Source of the DNA: Sparassis latifolia
Taxonomy: Eukaryota > Basidiomycota > Agaricomycetes > Polyporales > Sparassidaceae
Assembly: GCA_018466975.1 (NCBI GenBank)
Contig: CM031558.1
Coordinates: forward strand, 2,666,001-2,730,000
DNA: 64,000 nt
Reading direction: 5' to 3'
Below, one piece after another: positions 56,988-64,000 of this stretch (within the stretch, counting starts at the first letter, position 1; every line of letters begins with the position of its first letter). Position numbers and translations under genes: made by a program. The notes beneath the pieces are model-generated. The model searched no databases and was not told where the DNA came from. It saw nothing but the letters and a program-made list of their open reading frames with translations.

Positions 56988-58765
56988 CCTTTGGGGAATT
57001 GACAAGCCGATATTCACATCTGGAGCACCGTGTACGTCGCATAATTATCGCGCATTGTTTGCAGTGGCGGAGGTGTACTGTATGTACGGTGTAATATTTG
57101 TGATTTATCATGATGAATTATTGTAGACTTTGTTGTACGGGTTCTCCGCTCAGCGGGGTTCCGGTGAGCATGTCCGTTGAACGACGATTGTCAATGATCC
57201 CTCAAAGACATGGGACAGCTCGAGTGAGGCAATATCTCGAGTGTCGTCAGGCTGACGATGTCCGAGGAGGTTGAGGTCACATTTATACAAATGCGCGGCT
57301 TTAGAGTGGCAGCGTGCCTTTCTTGGACTTCGCTTGGACGATGCCAGTTGGCGCTCGAGCGCTCCATTATCGATACAGCGTGATCTTCGCCACCCAGAGC
57401 TGACGCCCTTCACTGTAGGAAAGTCATCCCTGATGTGTGCAAGCATGCGCGCACATAGGCGCGAGGATTCAATGCCCTCGATTTGGTGCTGCCTGTGCTA
57501 CCGGAATATTTGCTAACCTCCGGCAACGCGCAAGGTTTGGACAGACGTGGCAGACCACCCTAACGTGTACGTCTACGTATCTTCTTATGGTGCTATAGAA
57601 CTCGAGGCGGGTGCGCTACTTCCGAAGTGTCCGCACAATACATGTTCTCGGTCCCACAGCATCTTCCGGCCTGCATGCTATTTTGACCAGGCGTAGCCTA
57701 TGGGCTGCCAGGACTCAGACTTCCCTAGGCCCCCTCAAAGCGAGCACGATAGCAAACTCAATGCCTTATCGCTCGACTTTCTTCCTGTTTCATTTGCGCC
57801 TCATTCCCAGCGGCAGGAGCAAAGGTGGGTCAGAACTTTGACAATGCACTTGAAACATGCGCTTATGCAGAAGAGATTACTGGACCCTTTGTCCGGATTG
57901 TTCCTCAAGGAACGTTAACATTGATCATGACGATTAGGTTCACCAGGCCTGTCTTCAGTGGGAGCCTGGCGAGGCGTCATCGCTGGCCGCTGTATGTCCT
58001 TGAATTGAAGCCTAGCTGCCAACACCTGGCGAATGCAGACTCCGGCGCAGTAGCCACATCCGATGCTCTGGGTGCAGTCCGTAATCGCAAGCTTTGGATT
58101 GCATGCCATTGTCCGGAAACCCTCGTAGTTGGTGAAAACTAACACTTCACGGAATACAAATATTTCGTGTAGACTATCGAACAAATTTTATTTTGCGAAG
58201 TTACGGTCAATAATGACATCGCTTTTCGGGCGCTTCGACTCAACTTCCGGCAATAATCCGACCCGTCTTTCCGAGTTTTGCATCGACTACAAGACCAACA
58301 CCTAGAGGTACTCTGTATACCTCCGACTTTCGTCAGCGTTGTTTCTGTTGTTCCGACGGATGTTCCAACAGAGCATCAATATCATGACCATTCTCCCAAG
58401 GTCACTACTAGTCTGCCTTCGATTTACAGAACATAGTGCTCTCAGGACCCATCGATCGCTTATTGTTGATGACGGAAACGAGCGATCTTCTCAGTTCGGT
58501 GCGATGATCTTCTCGAGCCAAACAGTCGTGACATTGTGCGCTGCATGCGTTCTCCATAATTTGATATCCTGTACTAGTGCGCTCCCGACAAATCTCGTAC
58601 TCTGATGATCACTCCTTTCGTCTTCTGAGCATGGGCTGACGTTCGTGACCAATGCGACATCAGAGTTATCCGGAAGGATGCCCGTTTGCGAAACTCTAGT
58701 TCTTCCAGATTTATATGTATTTCTATCGCGCCGAGGGAGGGTGCTCCAGTCTTCTCATTCTCGCG
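56988..58765. other. Gene-poor stretch upstream of the PKS
   Basis: Frames around 57480-57930 read fairly well (DVADHPNVYVYVSSYGAIELE, then GQNFDNALETCAYAEEITGP) but stops interrupt and no start is found. This may be a decayed gene of the same locus. The last part is the PKS promoter. Confidence 0.45.
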
Positions 58766-61700
58766 ATGGGTGCTGCAACCCATTGTACTGAGATTGCCAT
58801 TGTACGTCGATCCCCTCTGTAGTCGTGGTCAGGTGTTAACTTTGTAGGTAGGTCGGCATAGCAGCAGAGCTTCCAGGTGGTTCCAAGAGCGCGAAAAACC
58901 TCGACTACAAAGCTTTCTCTGAATTTTTGCTCCAGAAAGGGGAAGCGTATGAGACCATTCCTTTGGAAAGATTCAACATACAGGGGTGAGCATGTAACTT
59001 AATGACGATGCGGTGGTCCATTGACGACCATGCAGCCTACGAGGGCAGGGTGTCGGTAAAGTTTTGACGGACACAGGTGCCTTTCTGAAAGATGTCCATT
59101 TGTTTGACTATCTCGAGTTTGGTATGACGAGCAGGGATGCCCGACTCATGCCTCTCAGTACTCGCAAGCTCATCGAGCTGGCTTTCCTTAGTCTTCTAGA
59201 TTCTGGGATTGACTACAGGGGGCACAATATAGGATGCTACGTGGCTGGCGTAGCACACGACATGTTCGCAATCTCCGGCCATGTATGTCTTCGCACTATT
59301 CTTGTTTTCCAGATGCCGATGTTCAATGTCAGGATGACTATGAAGCCCGAGGTACTTTTGTCTACGGGCCTGCCATGGTCGCAAACCGCGTGTCGTATCA
59401 TCTTGACCTTCGCGGGCCGTCAATTCCAATTGACACGGCTTGTAGCTCGAGTCTTTACGCGACACATCTTGCAGTGCAGGCCTTGAGAAATGGTGAATGC
59501 GAGGCTGCCGTTGTGGGTGGTTGCCAGATAAACCACAGGCATGTGATCGACCTCCGGCCTACCATTTCATGCATTCTAATTCGTCACGCTAGGTTTGCGG
59601 AATGGCTCATATATTCCGAAGGAGGAGTCTTGGCTCCTGATGGGAAATGCAAGCCGTTCGATGCATCCGCCAATGGGTATGTTTCTTCGCAGTACATTAT
59701 TCAAGCTCACAGGTTGGGGGCCAGATTTGGCCGAGGAGAGGGTGCCGTTTCGATTGTCCTCAAGCCATTGGATGCTGCGCTTCGCGACCACGACAATATA
59801 TATGGGACAGTACGTCTATGGATCTACTTGGTTCGTCTAAACGTGCTGACATATGCTAGATTCTTGGAACTGGTGTCAACTCATCCGGTTCTCAAGCACC
59901 GGCAAATGCTCCAGTAGCCGCAGCGCAGCAGGATGCGATGCTTCGCGCTTTTGTGCAGGCACAACGGCTACCTCAAGAAGTTGACTTCATAGAGCTGCAT
60001 GCAACAGGTGCGGAAGGGATGCTATCTACATTTCTCGTTTAATTATGCTCTTGCTATGAAGGTACTGCTCAGGGTGATCCGGCCGAAGCAAATTGGGTTG
60101 GCGCACAGTTCCAAAGAGGTGAAGAGTTGATTATCGGCAGCGTCAAGGGAAACATAGGGTGCGCTCATTTGACAGATGGCGGCTGTCACTTCCAACTCAT
60201 CACAGGTTCACATCAGACACCTGGAGATTACGGCATTTCTGGCGTCTCTGTGCAAGGTGTGCTCCATGTTCCAGACAAGGCTCATACCGCCCACCGTGAA
60301 TCTAGACACTCCCAATCCGAGTATCAGATGGGACGAGTACAGGCTTCGCGCACCTACGGAAGTGGAGCCTCTTCCGTGTGGCGGAGCGTCCGGTCGCTCG
60401 CTCGTTGCCTTGGCTAGCTCTGGGATCGGAGGCGCTAACGCGCACTGTGTCGTTCAAGGTCCGCCTCTTCAGAACAGTCACGTTTCTTCGTTCTGGAGCA
60501 ATGACGACGTTCCCGCACTCTTCGTTGCTGGAGGGTTGTCACCACGCTCGACCACAGCTCTATATGAGGAACTGCAAGAATGTGATATCCTCGAGAACGT
60601 CCAGTATCTGTCTCGCATCTATGGTCGGAGATCGCGGTCGATGAACTGGAGATCTTTTGCAGTGGCTCATGGTGGACGACTCTCTTCGTTCTCGAAAGCG
60701 CGCATGGTTCCCAAATCGACGCCTCCTCTTGTCTTTGTATTCTCCGGTCAAGGACCTCAACATCTTAACAGTGAGTAGTACATACCTTTCTTTCTCCCGC
60801 GTCGCAAGGTTGATGGAGTATCACTTCCTTTGTAGTGGGCCGTGAACTCTTCAAGACTTGCAGCGTATTTAGCCAAAGCGTGGCGGAAATGGACGAAATA
60901 TATCGTAGCGTCCTTGGTCATTCTCTGCTCGAGACCACCGGCCTCTTCGCAGATCACGTTGGGAACCAACCTTTGGGCGACATTTGGCCAATTGCAGTCA
61001 CGCTTCCTGCCCTCACGATCTTGCAGATAGCTCTGGTCGATGCTCTTGCGAGCCTTGGTATTCGACCGAATGTCGTCATCGGGCATTCCGCAGGAGAGAC
61101 TGCTGTGTTGTACGCCTCTGGTTCTGGTTCGAAGGCGATGGCTGTTGAGCTCGCGATCGCCAGAGGACGAGCGATGTCACTGCTGGAAGATGCTCATGGC
61201 ACCATGGCTGCTCTTTCGTGTTCGCCCAGCGAGGCAGCCCAGATCATACAAGTTGTCGCTGCCGAGCTTGGATCTGCCGCTGTCCTGGAGATTGGGTGCT
61301 ACAACACCCCGAGTGCCGTGACGCTTTCAGGAGCAGAAGACGCCATTGATCTCGCCGTCAAGAAGGCAGAGGCGTTGGGTTTTCTTGCAAGACGATTGCG
61401 TACTCGCATCCCTGTGCATTCGGCGTTGATGGCGCTCTGCCAAAAACAGTACGAGGAGTATGTGCACGACGTCTTTCTCCGTTACAATACCTCCAAACCC
61501 ACCGTCGAAACGTATTCAACGAAGACGGGCGACCTTTTCAACACTCCCTTCGATGCGCAGTACTTCTGGGATGGTACTCGCGGGCCCGTCATGTTCACTG
61601 ATGCTATGCAGGCCTCCCTCTCACAAAATCCGAACTCTACCTTTATAGAGATAAGCCCTCATCCCGTTCTGTCCAGCTATATTTCGTCCATGGCTGGAAA

Positions 61701-64000
61701 GGACTCCACCGTGCTCTGTCCACTGAGGCGGCCGAAACGCACGGAACACAGCGTAGAGACGCTCGGTCTGGTTGATTCTCTCGGAAGACTCATTGTCGCA
61801 GGTCACAACTGTGTCAACTTCGACGTTCTTTGCCACGCCACGGGCGACGTCGACGAGACAGTACCGCCGTATCCATTCGCTCGGAAGGACATTCCCTATA
61901 GAGCACAAACTGCAGAAGTCACGAGATTGCGACAATCGCGCAATGGTCCTCTGAACTACCCCCAGCTACAAGTCAATGCGAAGACGCATCCAGGTTTGGC
62001 GGAACATGTCATCAAGGGTGAACCAATCATGCCCGCTGCAGGATATTTAGAGATGGTAAGTGCCTAGTATCTCTTCTTTGCCAAATATATGAGATGCTCC
62101 TATGCTAGGCCCTCGAATTCGGGGCGAAAAAGCTGCTGAACGTCGAGTTCATATCGTTTCTAGCCTTATCTTCTGAGCATCCCACTCCTGTCCACGTCAA
62201 GCTAGAAGGGTCTCACTGGACAGTTAGCAGCGCATCGTCTGCCGATTTCACGAAGTCATGGCCACCTCAGGTGAGGATCTCCATTATATCGCCCTATGAG
62301 AAAACTGAACATACGGCCTACCACCGACAGTACAATCGCTTGCATGCGAAAGGTTATCTTTCGATGAATGCATCCGCAGGGGAACACCGAGATCCTGTAC
62401 CATTAGATTACATTCGCGAGAGACTCCAGCCTGTGGAGATGAATGGTAACCTCGCTTCCCACTCTTACGCACCTGCATCTGATTGGGCTGTCGTGTGTCA
62501 GGCTTCTACGATGGTTTCAAAACTTTTGCTGATTACGGACCGACTTACCAGAGAATTCTTGCTTGCAACATGGGTACAGATGAGAACGGGCGCGATGAAG
62601 TACTGGTGCAAGTTCGTGGAGCAGACCATGATATTCCTGAGTAAGTTCAGAAAGCATGGGTTTTCCATGTTGATACTAATATGCATAGTCTTTCGGAGTA
62701 CCACATACACCCTGCTATCCTTGACTGTGCCTTGCATGTCGTGGTGCATCCACTTATTACCGGGAGCAGAGACAAAGGGCGTTACTACCTTCCCTCGAAG
62801 GTTGGTACGCTTATAATACATGATGCATTGCAAAAGAAGTCATTCCCGCGAATGATTTATGCACACGCGGTGCTCCACAAGTGGCTGCCTGGTGCGAATG
62901 GTCCCACAGTTCATCTATGTTGCTCAGACTCACTGCCTGCTGACAGACTCGCTAATATGGAATGTCTCCATTGTTGATGAAGAGGGGACGCACCTGTGCA
63001 CTTTGGAGAAGCTGGAGGTCGCCCTTCACGGTCAGTCGAGGAAAGCAGTACAAAAACGATACGACGTTGTATATCAGCAAGCCGGTATCTCTGTGGCTGG
63101 CCGTCACAAAAGCAATGATCCAAGACTGTCTGCCGACGTCGTCAGTCCATTAGCGCGAGTTGCAGGGATATATGGACTTGCCAGCAGTGTGGCGATGGTG
63201 TCGCGCTTCTTCTTCCCTTTCAGATCGGTTCGACAATTACTCTTCCCCTCTGCATCCGAGTACGTTGCACGCATCCCTACATCTGGCAGCTGGAGTTCAC
63301 ATACAGAAGACGACTCTCACAAGCAAGAATCTGTCAGTGACACGGCCAGCGTCTCATCGTCCGCCGGTGACGAACATGCATCTTCTGCTAGTACTTTGGG
63401 TGGGGAGTCATCTCCGGTGGTAATCGACTTCGTTAGAGGCAAGGAGATCAGGATCCAGAAACTCGTCGCCAGTCTAGATCCTTTGGCAGAGCACTCCTTA
63501 TGGTTCCTGGCCACTATGGGACTCGATGGCGATGCCTCTCTCGGATTCACGCGATCCCTTCGAAAGGAGTATCGTGTCTGGACCATACGAGTTGTTGTCT
63601 TCGACTCCGCATGGACCGACCTCATAGAAAGGCGGAACGTAATGCATGATCTTATGGACGTACCCGACTGCGAGCTTGAGTTGATGGTCGATGCTCATGG
63701 CTCTGTGCTCGTACCAAGGATTGCTCCGACATCCCCACCTCCAACTGTAGCTGTATTCCGGCCTCACCTTCCGTGGAGGATGCAGACATCGGGGCTGGAG
63801 CAAATCTCACTTCCTCCCGTCCCTGACGAGCACGTTCTTGTGCGAATCGTGAGTGTCGTACAAGGCGCTGGGCCGCTTTGGTCGTTTGTAGGGCAGACTG
63901 ACGATCGCTCTTCGGCCGTCGTCGGTTTGGCTGGTGGTTCACCTTCTAACATTATAGTTGCTCATAGAGGAAGCTTGGTAGAGCGTGCCATTCCGAGAGG
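58766..64000 (+). CDS. Highly reducing type I polyketide synthase, 5' part (KS-AT-DH-ER start)
   Basis: Fifteen exons are visible (58766-58801, 58852-58985, 59036-59282, 59333-59538, 59593-59676, 59725-59809, 59860-60007, 60062-60158, 60217-60770, 60836-62055, 62109-62270, 62331-62445, 62502-62640, 62689-62891, 62947 to the edge), about 1490 residues so far. The ketosynthase has active-site cysteine in DTACSSS and histidines in ELHATGT and NIGHLE. The acyltransferase has GHSAGE after VFVFSGQGPQ. The dehydratase has HVIKGEPIMP and the aspartate in HPAILDCALH. GLDGDASLGFTRSL and HVLVRIVSV begin the enoylreductase. No methyltransferase fits between DH and ER. KR and ACP would lie outside the window. 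The intron at 59539 begins GC. It would make a reduced polyketide. Confidence 0.92.

Noticed and set aside
1..64000. CRISPR array, rRNA or prokaryotic operon features
   Set aside because: No regularly spaced repeats or rRNA-like sequence; gene structure is clearly eukaryotic.

Overview
The window is nuclear DNA of a basidiomycete fungus, most likely an Agaricomycete (mushroom or bracket fungus). The evidence is dense short spliceosomal introns (mostly 48-66 nt, GT-AG), a CYC1-DSN1-DHHC-NAA20 style housekeeping block, a fungal Zn2Cys6 regulator, a GATA_AreA/DUF3295 protein, an Agaricomycete-type multi-pass membrane protein and a type I polyketide synthase. Exon structures were derived by hand from reading frames, splice sites and family knowledge; nothing was computed or searched.

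Left region (1-7.9 kb) is accessory. Two near-identical copies of an unknown two-exon gene (693-1401 and 6208-6846) flank a decayed DUF1399-type fragment, an unknown protein with a PD-(D/E)XK nuclease-like signature and a poly-Asp tail, and an 866-bp terminal-inverted-repeat element (5318-6183) with a 6-bp target duplication. That element carries its own small PHD-like gene and sits 18 bp from the start codon of the second copy.

The 7.9-24.4 kb region is a compact housekeeping block: YPI1 (PP1 inhibitor), TFIIF beta (TFG2), cytochrome c, the kinetochore protein DSN1/Mis13, a DHHC palmitoyltransferase, the NatB catalytic subunit (NAA20), a divergent HSP20-like protein, a cysteine-rich secreted/membrane protein and a 15-exon Zn2Cys6 regulator.

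The 24.4-33.9 kb region is gene-poor. It holds a 442-bp hAT-like MITE with a perfect 8-bp target duplication, a dispersed direct repeat, an SFP1-like C2H2 factor and a decayed tandem duplication. From 33.9 to 40 kb lie a GATA_AreA/DUF3295 protein, a frameshifted O-fucosyltransferase-like type II membrane protein and ribosomal protein eS10. From 40 to 46.5 kb there is a 160-bp perfect-length inverted repeat and a relic polyketide synthase fragment. From 46.7 kb to the end lie an LRRC40-like LRR protein, the mitochondrial ABC exporter ATM1, a short-chain dehydrogenase, a multi-pass membrane protein and a large highly reducing PKS that runs off the right edge. The relic PKS aligns with the intact one, including conserved intron positions.

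No single previously undescribed system is proven. The best candidates are the TIR element carrying a PHD-like gene beside a nuclease-like gene, a set of tiny exons (including a possible 1-nt exon in the DHHC gene), and the intact/relic PKS pair.
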